Source of the DNA: SIG299 sp964632165 | GTDB taxonomy: Bacteria > Bacillota > Clostridia > Lachnospirales > Lachnospiraceae | Assembly: GCA_964632165.1 (NCBI GenBank) | Contig: CAZWCZ010000001.1 | Span: 62,001-126,000 of the forward strand | Length of the DNA: 64,000 nt | Reading direction: 5' to 3' | Part shown: in pieces, positions 42,650-51,205 of the stretch | How positions within the stretch are numbered: the stretch's first letter is position 1 | How the letters are laid out: the number at the start of each line of letters is the position of its first letter | Translations under genes and position numbers: made by a program | Notes under the pieces: model-generated | The model's database searches: none | The model's input: only the letters and a program-made list of their open reading frames with translations | What the model was told of the DNA's origin: nothing

Positions 42650-43432
42650 ATGAATAAAAACAAAAAAATAAGATCTACCGGCACCGCCCGCAGAAAATTC
42701 ACGGGATTTACCGGTACACACCTGAAATGGTTTGCTCTTATCTGCATGTGCATTGACCATGCAGGAGCTGTCCTTTTAGAAAACGGGCTTCTTCCCAAGA
42801 TCACCTCGTCTGTTCTTGTAGGAAATTCTTACGACTACCTGACAAATGACTATCTGTTTTGGTATAACCTCAGCATTGTCTGCCGGCTGATCGGACGCCT
42901 TGCTTTTCCCCTTTACTGTTTTCTGCTTGTAGAAGGGTTTCTGCATACCAAAAGTGTTACCCGCTATGCCCTGCGTCTTGGAATTTTTGCACTGCTTTCA
43001 GAACTTCCTTTTGACCTTGCCCTTTATGGAACCATTTTGGATCTGCAGCATCAGAATGTATTTTTTACTCTGCTGTTCGGCCTCCTCGTCCTCTATGGAA
43101 TGGACTATATGGAAATCAAGCATCCGCCTCATCGGCTCCTGCCCTATCTTGTCATTTTCGGCGGTATGCTGGTCTCTTCCTTCTTACAGACGGATTATAA
43201 CGCCTTTGGTATCTTATTGATCGTCATGCTTTACCTGCTTCGCGAAAACAGGCGGACGCAATGCATCACAGGCGCCCTCTGCACCATTTGGGAATATTCC
43301 GCTCCGCTTGCTTTTATTCCTATCCGTTTTTATAACGGAGAGCGCGGAAAGCAAAAATGCAAATATTTTTATTATCTCTTTTATCCTCTCCATCTTTTGC
43401 TGCTGTTCGTTCTGCATTCTGCATTATTCTGA
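42650..43432 (+). CDS. TraX family membrane protein
   Basis: 260 residues with about eight helices. HLKWFALICMCIDHAGAVL near the start, RLIGRLAFPLYCFLLVEGFLHTKS, and RLGIFALLSELPFDLAL are the family signature. F-plasmid TraX acetylates pilin, and the fold is that of membrane acyltransferases; chromosomal Firmicute members have no proved substrate. AAGGGAG site, ATG start. Stands alone between divergent galK and convergent tyrS. Confidence 0.9.
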   Translation: MNKNKKIRSTGTARRKFTGFTGTHLKWFALICMCIDHAGAVLLENGLLPKITSSVLVGNSYDYLTNDYLFWYNLSIVCRLIGRLAFPLYCFLLVEGFLHTKSVTRYALRLGIFALLSELPFDLALYGTILDLQHQNVFFTLLFGLLVLYGMDYMEIKHPPHRLLPYLVIFGGMLVSSFLQTDYNAFGILLIVMLYLLRENRRTQCITGALCTIWEYSAPLAFIPIRFYNGERGKQKCKYFYYLFYPLHLLLLFVLHSALF

Positions 43433-43435
43433 GTC

Positions 43436-43485
43436 AAAAAAGCACGGAATGAAGTTATTTTTCAAACTGCGTTCCGTGCTTTCCT
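43436..43485. terminator. Bidirectional terminator between traX and tyrS
   Basis: AGCACGGAA (43441-43449) pairs with TTCCGTGCT (43472-43480), flanked by A and T runs on both sides. Confidence 0.8.
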
Positions 43486-43494
43486 TTTTCTCAT

Positions 43495-44718
43495 TTATGC
43501 CATGATACGATTAAAATTCTTTTTGCCACGTTTTACGATCTTTCCTTCTCCGGTCAGTTCTTCTTTCCGGAATGTCTTTGTAAAATCCGTCACTTTTTCT
43601 CCATCAACCGTAACACCACCCTGTTCTACGGCACGTCTTCCTTCCGAACGGCTTGTTACCAGGCCTGCTGCTACCAACATGGAAATAATGTCAATCGTTC
43701 CATCCTTAAAATTTTCTTCGGATAATTCTGTTGTTGGCATGTTTTCCAGATTTCCGCCGCCTGCAAATAATGCTTTCGACGCCTCCAGTGCCTTTGTTGC
43801 CTCTTCCTCACCATGTACAAGTTTTGTAAGTTCGAATGCCAGAATTTCCTTCGCCTTATTTAATTCGCTGCCTTCCCAGGATTCCATTGCTGAAATTTCC
43901 TCTAAAGGAAGGAATGTCAGCATTTTCAGGCACTTAATGACGTCCTGATCTCCCACATTTCTCCAATACTGGAAAAATTCAAACGGGGTCGTCTTATTTG
44001 GATCCAGCCATACAGCGCCGGACTGCGTCTTCCCCATTTTCTTTCCTTCCGAATTCAACAAAAGATTAATGGTCATGGCATAAGCATCTTTGCCAAGTTT
44101 TCTTCGGATCAACTCTGTTCCCCCCAGCATATTGCTCCACTGGTCATCTCCTCCAAACTGCATATTGCAGCCATACTTTTCGTATAATGCAAGGAAATCA
44201 TAACTCTGCATGATCATATAGTTAAATTCCAGGAAGCTTAGTCCCCTTTCCATTCTCTGCTTATAGCATTCTGCAGTCAGCATCCGGTTTACGGAAAAAT
44301 GCGGTCCGACCTCACGAAGTACTTCAATATAATTTAAGCCCATCAGCCAGTCGGCATTATTTACCATCATCGCTTTTCCTTCAGAAAAATCAATAAAACG
44401 GCTCATCTGCTTTTTAAAGCACTCACAATTATGTGCTATTGTTTCTGTTGTCATCATCTGACGCATATCCGTTCTGCCGGAAGGATCTCCGATCATGGCA
44501 GTTCCTCCGCCAATCAATGCAATCGGCTTATTTCCTGCCATCTGAAGACGCTTCATCAGGCAAAGTGCCATAAAATGTCCTACATGAAGGCTGTCTGCCG
44601 TAGGGTCAAACCCGATATAAAATACTGCCTTTCCGTTATCGATCATTTCCTTAATTTCTTCCTCATCAGTTACCTGAGCGATCAAACCTCTGGCAACTAA
44701 TTCTTCATATACTGTCAT
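43495..44718 (-). CDS. tyrS: Tyrosyl-tRNA synthetase
   Basis: Class I synthetase charging tRNA-Tyr. 407 residues: the HIGH-type box LHVGHF, the tyrosine site GGDDQWSNMLGG, the KMSKS-type box KKMGKT, and a C-terminal S4 domain (SRSEGRRAVEQGGVTVDGEKV). Start at MTVYEELVARG, preceded by GAGGAAG; the longer frame to 44838 would translate the T-box terminator. Expression controlled by the T-box leader upstream. Confidence 0.96.
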   Translation of the reverse strand: MTVYEELVARGLIAQVTDEEEIKEMIDNGKAVFYIGFDPTADSLHVGHFMALCLMKRLQMAGNKPIALIGGGTAMIGDPSGRTDMRQMMTTETIAHNCECFKKQMSRFIDFSEGKAMMVNNADWLMGLNYIEVLREVGPHFSVNRMLTAECYKQRMERGLSFLEFNYMIMQSYDFLALYEKYGCNMQFGGDDQWSNMLGGTELIRRKLGKDAYAMTINLLLNSEGKKMGKTQSGAVWLDPNKTTPFEFFQYWRNVGDQDVIKCLKMLTFLPLEEISAMESWEGSELNKAKEILAFELTKLVHGEEEATKALEASKALFAGGGNLENMPTTELSEENFKDGTIDIISMLVAAGLVTSRSEGRRAVEQGGVTVDGEKVTDFTKTFRKEELTGEGKIVKRGKKNFNRIMA

Positions 44719-44786
44719 TTTTCTTCCTCGCTTTCTTTGTTTATCTTCTGGCATCAGTTCTTCCACATATCCGGGAACTTTTCCAG

Positions 44787-45067
44787 AAAAAAAACCTCGT
44801 CCCCAAAAAAGGACGAGGTATCTACCACGTGTTACCACCTTAATTCACAAATGTCTCAAAACATCTGCCTCAACAAGTACAGCAAGCCATGCCTCCGGCA
44901 CCTTGCGATACTACGGCACAATAACGGTTGCCTTCCGTCGCAGCCTACTCATTCCTTTTCGGTACGAAACTCCGGGATGTATTCCTGCTGCTGTACTTTG
45001 CTCCTCTCATCCACCGGCAACTTTCTGTCAAGCCTCCACAGCACTACTTCTTCCCATCACTGTCTTC
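44787..45067 (-). promoter_or_regulatory. T-box riboswitch leader of tyrS
   Basis: On the minus strand AAGGTGGTAACACGTGG (near 44841-44825) is the T-box sequence that pairs with uncharged tRNA CCA end and forms the antiterminator. It is followed by the terminator CCTCGTCC/GGACGAGG and eight T (44818-44787). Upstream Stem I includes GAAGAAGTAG near 45050 and a candidate UAC tyrosine specifier in GGAATACATCC (44981-44979). Uncharged tRNA-Tyr should allow read-through into tyrS. Confidence 0.92.
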
Positions 45068-45073
45068 TGAGAC

Positions 45074-45103
45074 ATTATAGGATAACGCACCTGACTTTGT
45101 CAA
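45074..45103 (-). promoter_or_regulatory. Promoter of the tyrS T-box leader
   Basis: Minus strand TTGACA (45103-45098), 18-base spacer, TATAAT (45079-45074); both boxes are perfect. Confidence 0.9.
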
Positions 45104-45139
45104 GATTTTTATTGGATTTTTCCTGACCCCAAGCCATTT

Positions 45140-47224
45140 TTATTGTTCTCGATACATCTTCCATCTGCGTTCTATCTCCTTAATGGTCTCTTCCAATTCT
45201 TTTTCTCCATAAATATACTGCCTAAAAGTTGACAAATACACTTCATCTTCTAATTCAAAACATACATTTGCATCAGAAAACGTCTCATACATTTCTTTGA
45301 TGAACGGGGTATCCGTATAAGTAGAAACATCTTCGAGCATAAACGTGTTCTCTTCCTTTAACAGATGCTTCGCATAGGCAGAAATGTATTCTAACGCTTT
45401 TTCTTTGTTCTCAGAATTCGGATTTACCACAAGGAAGGAAACATATGCCGTGTTTCCGCTCCTTCCTGAAATGTTCGGAACCCCGGCAGTTCCGTAGACA
45501 TCCATCGTACCAAGGATTTCTGCCAAATTTTCAAACTGGAACATGCCGTAGACTTTCCAGAAATAAAACTCCGGAACCTTATTTGGAGATACATTCGTAA
45601 CATCTTTAAATTCCGGATCTGTCCATCCGGTCTCCCTGCTGTCTCGCAGCTGCTTCGCATAAGAGCGGAATACATCCGTATCAAACGTATCATAAACGGA
45701 CAGATACTGACTGCAGAAGTGCTCTATCATACTTTCGATTCCCATACTGACAATCTTTTCTTTTTCCTCTTCGTTTAGATATATCTTTGTCAGAAAATCA
45801 ACGAACTCCGTCCAGTCCATGCCCTCTAAATCGACACCCTGTTCCATACAGTATTCCTTATTATAGATCAGCGTCAGCACTTCTGTCTGTATTGGCAGCA
45901 TCCAGATGTCTCCGTTTTCATTTGTAGCAAGTTCCCGAATATATGGGAAACAGGAATCCAGGTATTCTTGCACTCCTTCCACTTCATTTAACGGATAATA
46001 CCCTCCGTTTTCCTTCAATTCATAGGAAATCTGTTCCGAAGAACGAAGGGAATATACATCAAAATCATCATCTCCCGCCATCGCCTTTAATGCAAATACC
46101 TCATCAGAAACTTTCATTTCTTTTATCAGGAATCCGCAAGGATACGGCTTATCCCTCATATCTCCTATTTCAAGCAGTCGGATGGTGTTCGACCGGTTCA
46201 CGACATTTTCCACACAGACACGGTATATCCCTGTTTTGTCTGTTTTATTGATATAAAAAATAAAACCTTTCCGATACTCTGCCGGAGTATCGCATTCGAA
46301 CCCGGAAACGATCATCAGCTCCTCTTCTCCCGTTTCTTCCATTCCATATGGATAAAAAAACAGTTCTTTTTCATCTCCATATCCGGAACGTTTGATCAGA
46401 AATACTCCGTCTGCACAGCTTCCGCTGACATAAACGTTTCTGAAATCTATTCCCTGCATCCGGTTCCGTTCGGTCAACGTTCCTTCCCTGTGGTCAAAAT
46501 CCATAAAATGGAATCCCGTCTGCATATCATAGGTCTGTATCATAAGTGTATTCTGTTCCGTAAGATACAGTGCGGATGGAAACTCTATCGTCATTGCCTG
46601 TGGCAATGGATTTTCCACACTAAGATTCAGACGAAAAACCACTCTGTTTTTATAAGATTTTGCAATATTATCCAAAGATTCCACATCTTCAGTAGAATTA
46701 TCCTTTCGATCCATCAGGACGTAAAGATACTGATCTACAATTTCTGTATAGATGGTTCCGGAACCTCGATCGTATTCCGAAAGAGAATTTACCAACTTTA
46801 CTTCCCAGGTATCCGTATCTACCGCATAGACTGCCATTGTTTTGCTATCTGCCATTGATTTTCCGGTAACCAGATACAAGACCCCTCCCTTTGCAGCTAT
46901 GGATGCCACGATACCATTCCCCAAATGCACCTCTTCCGATGCCGTACAGACTCCATCAAGTGCGTATACACTAATTTTTTGCACACCGTAATCCGTTGAT
47001 TCTCCCGGGAGGTAATATGATTCTCTTATTCTCTGTACCGTATATAGTATTCCGTTTTCATCGACTGCCAATAGTTCTGCATCTTCAGTCCCCTCATAAT
47101 AGAATTCATCTTTTGATACCGGAAGCAGTTCTATCTGTTCTTTTTCATCTTTCACGTTGCATCCGACCAGACTGACTAACAGGATCACGATGATAAAAAC
47201 AGTCACTCTTACTTTTTTCCCCAT
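45140..47224 (-). CDS. Module 2 large lipoprotein: propeller fused to family 1 solute-binding domain
   Basis: 694 residues, lipobox LVGC. First half is propeller-like (ELLAVDENGILYTVQRI, IAAKGGVLYLVTGK), second half binding-protein-like (ENGDIWMLPIQTEVLTLIYN, EYCMEQGVDLEGMDWTEFVDFL, FLVVNPNSENKEKALEYISAY). It is a paralogue of 18853-20895, matching throughout. Start at MGKKVRVT after GGAGGAATGAGT, 2 bases behind the propeller lipoprotein stop, so the genes are tightly coupled. Unlike module 1 there are no permease genes beside it. Confidence 0.82.
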   Translation of the reverse strand: MGKKVRVTVFIIVILLVSLVGCNVKDEKEQIELLPVSKDEFYYEGTEDAELLAVDENGILYTVQRIRESYYLPGESTDYGVQKISVYALDGVCTASEEVHLGNGIVASIAAKGGVLYLVTGKSMADSKTMAVYAVDTDTWEVKLVNSLSEYDRGSGTIYTEIVDQYLYVLMDRKDNSTEDVESLDNIAKSYKNRVVFRLNLSVENPLPQAMTIEFPSALYLTEQNTLMIQTYDMQTGFHFMDFDHREGTLTERNRMQGIDFRNVYVSGSCADGVFLIKRSGYGDEKELFFYPYGMEETGEEELMIVSGFECDTPAEYRKGFIFYINKTDKTGIYRVCVENVVNRSNTIRLLEIGDMRDKPYPCGFLIKEMKVSDEVFALKAMAGDDDFDVYSLRSSEQISYELKENGGYYPLNEVEGVQEYLDSCFPYIRELATNENGDIWMLPIQTEVLTLIYNKEYCMEQGVDLEGMDWTEFVDFLTKIYLNEEEKEKIVSMGIESMIEHFCSQYLSVYDTFDTDVFRSYAKQLRDSRETGWTDPEFKDVTNVSPNKVPEFYFWKVYGMFQFENLAEILGTMDVYGTAGVPNISGRSGNTAYVSFLVVNPNSENKEKALEYISAYAKHLLKEENTFMLEDVSTYTDTPFIKEMYETFSDANVCFELEDEVYLSTFRQYIYGEKELEETIKEIERRWKMYREQ

Positions 47225-47226
47225 AC

Positions 47227-48570
47227 TCATTCCTCCACCACTTTCTCCACGTTTACCAACAATTCTTCCTCTGTAAGATAACACCCATAGCTTTCATTTT
47301 TTCGTGCTGATTCTGTCAGCACGCGAGAGACTCCTTTTTCAGTCAAAATATATATATGCTCTCCATCTGTATAAAGTCGTTCTATATGATATCCTTCATG
47401 ATTCATTTCTTGCAAAAAATAACACTCTATTTCTCCGCTTTCCCGGTTCATTACATATATTCGGTCACCACCGTCAGCGATTATTATCGACTCCATCGTC
47501 ATTGTCCAGTAGCGTACCTGTGCTGAAAAAACATCTATATATCCGTTAGCCCAGGCATATTTTATCTCAAACGCAGTTTTAAATTTTTTAAAATCATGCG
47601 TTGTACTTTCCATTGTCAGCAGGTCGATCTGAATGATATTTTCCCCTCTGAGTGCGTATAGCATATCATCCATAATACCGCAGGAATCAAAGATTTCCTC
47701 TCCTTCGCATAAAACAATTAGCGAATCGTCATTTCTCGATTGTAATACTAATCTCAGGTTATCTGCCGTTTCATAATCGTGGTACAGATAATAATCTCTC
47801 CATCCACCCCTGGTTCCACGCTTTGTATCAATGATCGGTTCTTCTTCTCCAAACGCAAGGAAATAATCAGTAGTAGAAAAGACATATACCCATTTATTCC
47901 ATTCTTCAAAATAATATGGCATCTCCTCATATTCTCCGATAAAATAAATCCCATCCTCGGTTACCGTTAATGTCATAAAAGCCTTCCGATCAAGATAAGA
48001 CCGTGCTGTTAAATTCTTACCTGCCGCATAGACCAGATCTATGGTCCCTGCTTCCGGTGAATATGAATAAATATCTCCATTATACATTCCTTCCGGAAAT
48101 CGATACACATCATGCGTTTCTAATACAAAGTAGAGCACTCCATCCTGCATATATAACTCTCTGGCAGGTAATGCTACCGCAAGCTCTGCCTCACCGTCTT
48201 TCAGACGGTAAATATAATAATCCTGATTCTGATTAACAAAATAAACTGCTCCGCTTTCTCCATCTATACAAAATAAAGATTCTGAATCATTATGAAACGG
48301 TAAGTCCATACGGTTTATTGCATTATATCGGGCTTCTTCCGAAGCGTCTTTCTTTTCCAAAGCTTCCTGCAACACCGTTTCAGGAATGGTGATCAAAGGT
48401 CTGCTCTCTTCTTCGTCATTTCCTGTTTTTTCTTCGTCTGCAAAAAAGTTTCCTTTCGTCGGTTCCGGTGTGACTCCCGTCCGGTTTCCTGATATTTCAC
48501 TGTTACACCCTGCCAGACCTATCATTATGAAAATAGACAAAAACAGTACGTATCTTATTCCTTTCTTCAT
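47227..48570 (-). CDS. Module 2 exported lipoprotein, probable beta-propeller
   Basis: 447 residues; lipobox LAGC, then a Pro/Thr/Glu linker and blade-like strands (AVYFVNQNQDYYIYRLKDG, LYMQDGVLYFVLE, GIYFIGEYEEMPYYF, DRIYVMNRESGEIECYF). Paralogue of 15612-16835. The start at MKKGIRY is preferred over an ATG two codons earlier, which is too close to the AAGGAGG site. The identical string AAAGGAGGAATGACGATGAA also opens the small secreted gene upstream, a sign of recent shared origin or selection on the start region. Confidence 0.8.
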   Translation of the reverse strand: MKKGIRYVLFLSIFIMIGLAGCNSEISGNRTGVTPEPTKGNFFADEEKTGNDEEESRPLITIPETVLQEALEKKDASEEARYNAINRMDLPFHNDSESLFCIDGESGAVYFVNQNQDYYIYRLKDGEAELAVALPARELYMQDGVLYFVLETHDVYRFPEGMYNGDIYSYSPEAGTIDLVYAAGKNLTARSYLDRKAFMTLTVTEDGIYFIGEYEEMPYYFEEWNKWVYVFSTTDYFLAFGEEEPIIDTKRGTRGGWRDYYLYHDYETADNLRLVLQSRNDDSLIVLCEGEEIFDSCGIMDDMLYALRGENIIQIDLLTMESTTHDFKKFKTAFEIKYAWANGYIDVFSAQVRYWTMTMESIIIADGGDRIYVMNRESGEIECYFLQEMNHEGYHIERLYTDGEHIYILTEKGVSRVLTESARKNESYGCYLTEEELLVNVEKVVEE

Positions 48571-48591
48571 CGTCATTCCTCCTTTTTGATA

Positions 48592-48624
48592 TTCCGGGAC
48601 ACAAAAATTTCGCGTCCCGGAATG
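48592..48624. other. Hairpin between module 2 genes
   Basis: ATTCCGGGAC (48592-48601) pairs with GTCCCGGAAT (48615-48624) around a 13-base loop. No T run follows on the minus strand. It takes the same place as the 16864-16897 hairpin in module 1, though the sequence differs. Confidence 0.7.
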
Positions 48625-48659
48625 CTAAGTTCTTAAATTTACTACACTATAAGCAATTC

Positions 48660-49055
48660 TTAATCATGCCCATCAACATCTGCAAGTGTGTGTACATCGT
48701 TAATGGTATACGTATCTCCGTTTTCAATCAACACATAATAACCACACTCTTTCCCCTTTGTCAGAGCATTTACCTGGCACACATACGCAGACTCATAAAT
48801 TTCATCCACGATATCACAGACCATCTTTACCTCATCGTCCACTCCATCTCCATCGATATCGACATGTCCCGTAAAAATATGTCCGTATTTTACTATGGTC
48901 TCTGTCTTCTGGTACCCTTGCAGCATATATGTATGATTACAAGTCGATGTAGCTGCACCAACCGACACGAAAGGTGGCATACAGCCAAGGGAAAATGCGG
49001 TCAGAATGGACACAGCAAAAAACCTCTTTCCAAAATTCAAGTATGACTTCTTCAT
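48660..49055 (-). CDS. Module 2 small secreted protein with Ca-binding-like loop
   Basis: 131 residues, Sec signal peptide (KRFFAVSILTAFSLGCMPPFVSVGAA). Mature part: STCNHTYMLQGYQKTE, a DIDGDGVDDE loop, VCDIVDEIYESAYVCQVN and KGKECGYYVLIENG. Same cysteine and Asp/Gly pattern as 16932-17321. The cysteine in the signal (LGCMPP) could also act as a lipobox, so it may be a lipoprotein. Start at MKKSYLN (49055), after AAAGGAGG. First gene of module 2. Confidence 0.8.
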   Translation of the reverse strand: MKKSYLNFGKRFFAVSILTAFSLGCMPPFVSVGAATSTCNHTYMLQGYQKTETIVKYGHIFTGHVDIDGDGVDDEVKMVCDIVDEIYESAYVCQVNALTKGKECGYYVLIENGDTYTINDVHTLADVDGHD

Positions 49056-49113
49056 CGTCATTCCTCCTTTTTGTTTTTTTGATATGCATATCGTTTTTCT
49101 TAAGAATGGTTGC

Positions 49114-49255
49114 ATTATAGCATACTATTTTTGGAAAAGTAAAGGAAAAATTCCTTTTTTTACCATTTTTTTGATTTTTATAACAGATTGGCATGCATAA
49201 AAAACTTCGTTTTCTAGAATATTTGCATTATAGCATAAGTTTTCACAAAACAAAA
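49114..49255 (-). promoter_or_regulatory. Two tandem extended -10 promoters of module 2
   Basis: The 15-base string TATGCTATAATGCAA occurs twice on the minus strand (49124-49110 and 49237-49223). Each holds TGC-TATAAT, an extended -10 box (-10 at 49119-49114 and 49232-49227). The proximal one has TTTACT 18 bases upstream. Region 49056-49425 holds no gene. Confidence 0.6.
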
Positions 49256-49337
49256 GGAACTAAAGTACTGATTTTAAAATTTTCTTTTGTTTTTTTGTTT
49301 ATTTTTCACTTTTCTATTTTTATAAAATACTTCCCAC

Positions 49338-49366
49338 TTGAGTTTTTCGGAGTGCTGTCATATAAT
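49338..49366 (+). promoter_or_regulatory. Promoter of the adenine methyltransferase gene
   Basis: TTGAGT (49338-49343), 17-base spacer, TATAAT (49361-49366). Confidence 0.8.
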
Positions 49367-49425
49367 TCGTCTGTCGGAACGTGGTTCCCACCTTCTTCGA
49401 TATGACCTTTAGGAAAGGGATTGAA

Positions 49426-51156
49426 ATGAATAAAATTAAAGACCCCTATAAAAATTATATTATGAATACCTCTGAGAATCATGCTGCTTTGCGCGCGATC
49501 CAAGAATTTTTCAGCAATATGGAAAATAAAATTTCCCAAAATACATACCACCATTTTCTTCTCTGCATATTGCGATACTGTGCCGAACAATTAGCAAAAC
49601 AATCCGGCATCATCTGTCCTGCTTCCCTTTTAGATGATCTGATCGACAGCAGAAGCTACTCTCACTTTTGTGCTTCCTATCCTTCATTGCAAAAGATCCT
49701 CTGCACATATTATGAGGAAGAAGATACCCTGGGATACTTCTATTTGTCTTTGAGTGATCTGAAAGAGCGTAAGCGGTCCGGTTCTTACTATACTCCTTTT
49801 TCCATTTCCAAAAAACTGATCTCATCACATCTTTCTGACACTGCTTTAGGAAAAACATGGTTGGATCCTGCCTGTGGTACCGGAAGTTTTCTTCTTCAGT
49901 TACCAAAAAATATTCCGCTTGATTCCATCTATGGAAATGACATCAATCCTGTGTGCATTGCGATAGCTCGCATCAACCTGGCAATGAAATACAAAGTCAC
50001 AACAAAAGAAGATCTTATGACTTTATATCGCAATTTCACTGTATCCGACTTTTTAAATTTGCCCTATCGTTTTTCTTATGATATCATTTTAGGAAATCCG
50101 CCATGGGGAGCTGCGCTTACTGCCTCGCAAAAAAAGCTGTATCAAAACAGTTTTTCATGCGTCGGGCAGTCGATCGAAATATTTGACCTTTTTATAGAGC
50201 AGGCACTGGATCTTCTTTCTGCAGACGGTATCCTCGCCTATATTCTTCCCGAATCGGTTCTTACTGTAAAAGGCCATGCCCGTGTCCGGAAATTAATTCG
50301 CGATACAACAACTGCATTGTCCATAGAATATCTGGGAGATGCCTTTGATCAAGTATACTGTCCCAGTATCCTTCTTGTCCTGAAGAAAACAACAAAAAAA
50401 ACTTTCTATGACCATACTTTGGTAATAAAAAGTTCACAGATGTACCGAATTTTGATTTCCCGCAATGACGAAAACGACACTTTTTCCTTTTCGCTAACTG
50501 ACAAAGAATATCTGCTTCTTCAAAAACTCAAGAAAATTCAAAACTGTACCTTTTTGAAAGACAATGCAGACTTTGCACTTGGCATTGTAACCGGGAATAA
50601 TGATGCCTTCCTTTTAAACGATAAGCATCCCGATACCGAACCGTTTATTCGTGGATGCGATATTGAAAGATATCACATCCGCTCTGTCAGCGGCTATTTG
50701 AAATTTTCTCCGACACAATTCCAGCAAACCGCACCGGAGAGATTTTACCGGGCAAAAGAAAAACTTGTTTACCGTTTTATCAACCGCAAACTGATTTTTG
50801 CTTATGACACAAGTGGGCTGTTATCCCTGAACAGCTGTAATGTTTTAATTCCTCATTTAAGCGGACTAAGTATCAAATATATCTTGGCAATACTCAATTC
50901 TTCCGTTGCCCAGTATATATTTGAAAAGCAATTTTCTTCTGTAAAGGTTCTCCGTTCGCAATTGGAATTGATCCCGATCCCGATTGTCGACCAAGCAACC
51001 CAGGAAGATTTGCTTCCAATGGTAGATCTGCTCCTTACGCATCCTTCCGACTCTGAGCAATATATGTCTGTCTACCAAAAGCTGGACGAAAAAATTGCCA
51101 AATTGTTTGGCTTAACAAGAGAAGAATACCTTTGGCTGAAAAACCACATTTATTAA
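49426..51156 (+). CDS. Orphan N6-adenine DNA methyltransferase, type IIG-like without nuclease
   Basis: 576 residues. N-terminal helical part (1-110), then motif X SGSYYTP (about 118), SAM-binding DPACGTGSF (147), catalytic NPPW (224), and a C-terminal target-recognition region with a TaqI-like pattern (FIRGCDIERYHI, LNSCNVLIP, ILNSSVAQYIFEK, ending in a KLDEKIAKLFGL helix). No PD-(D/E)XK nuclease motif is seen and no restriction gene is nearby. The plan and length resemble the orphan CamA enzyme of Clostridioides difficile, though motif order at the N-terminus differs. Recognition site unknown. GGAAAGGG site. Confidence 0.88.
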   Translation: MNKIKDPYKNYIMNTSENHAALRAIQEFFSNMENKISQNTYHHFLLCILRYCAEQLAKQSGIICPASLLDDLIDSRSYSHFCASYPSLQKILCTYYEEEDTLGYFYLSLSDLKERKRSGSYYTPFSISKKLISSHLSDTALGKTWLDPACGTGSFLLQLPKNIPLDSIYGNDINPVCIAIARINLAMKYKVTTKEDLMTLYRNFTVSDFLNLPYRFSYDIILGNPPWGAALTASQKKLYQNSFSCVGQSIEIFDLFIEQALDLLSADGILAYILPESVLTVKGHARVRKLIRDTTTALSIEYLGDAFDQVYCPSILLVLKKTTKKTFYDHTLVIKSSQMYRILISRNDENDTFSFSLTDKEYLLLQKLKKIQNCTFLKDNADFALGIVTGNNDAFLLNDKHPDTEPFIRGCDIERYHIRSVSGYLKFSPTQFQQTAPERFYRAKEKLVYRFINRKLIFAYDTSGLLSLNSCNVLIPHLSGLSIKYILAILNSSVAQYIFEKQFSSVKVLRSQLELIPIPIVDQATQEDLLPMVDLLLTHPSDSEQYMSVYQKLDEKIAKLFGLTREEYLWLKNHIY

Positions 51157-51160
51157 TATT

Positions 51161-51195
51161 TCTGCGTAAGAAGATTTTTGAACTTCTTACGCAGA
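51161..51195. terminator. Hairpin between convergent genes
   Basis: TCTGCGTAAGAAG (51161-51173) pairs with CTTCTTACGCAGA (51183-51195). T runs are poor on both sides, so efficiency is uncertain; position between two convergent stops supports a terminator. Confidence 0.6.
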
Positions 51196-51205
51196 TCCCA
51201 TTATT

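Noticed and set aside
44719..44838. Longer TyrRS N-terminus
   Set aside because: The extra 40 codons cover the T-box terminator and lack family similarity.
49056..49425. Small gene in the 370-base gap before the methyltransferase
   Set aside because: Only short AT-rich frames without ribosome sites; the space is explained by divergent promoters.
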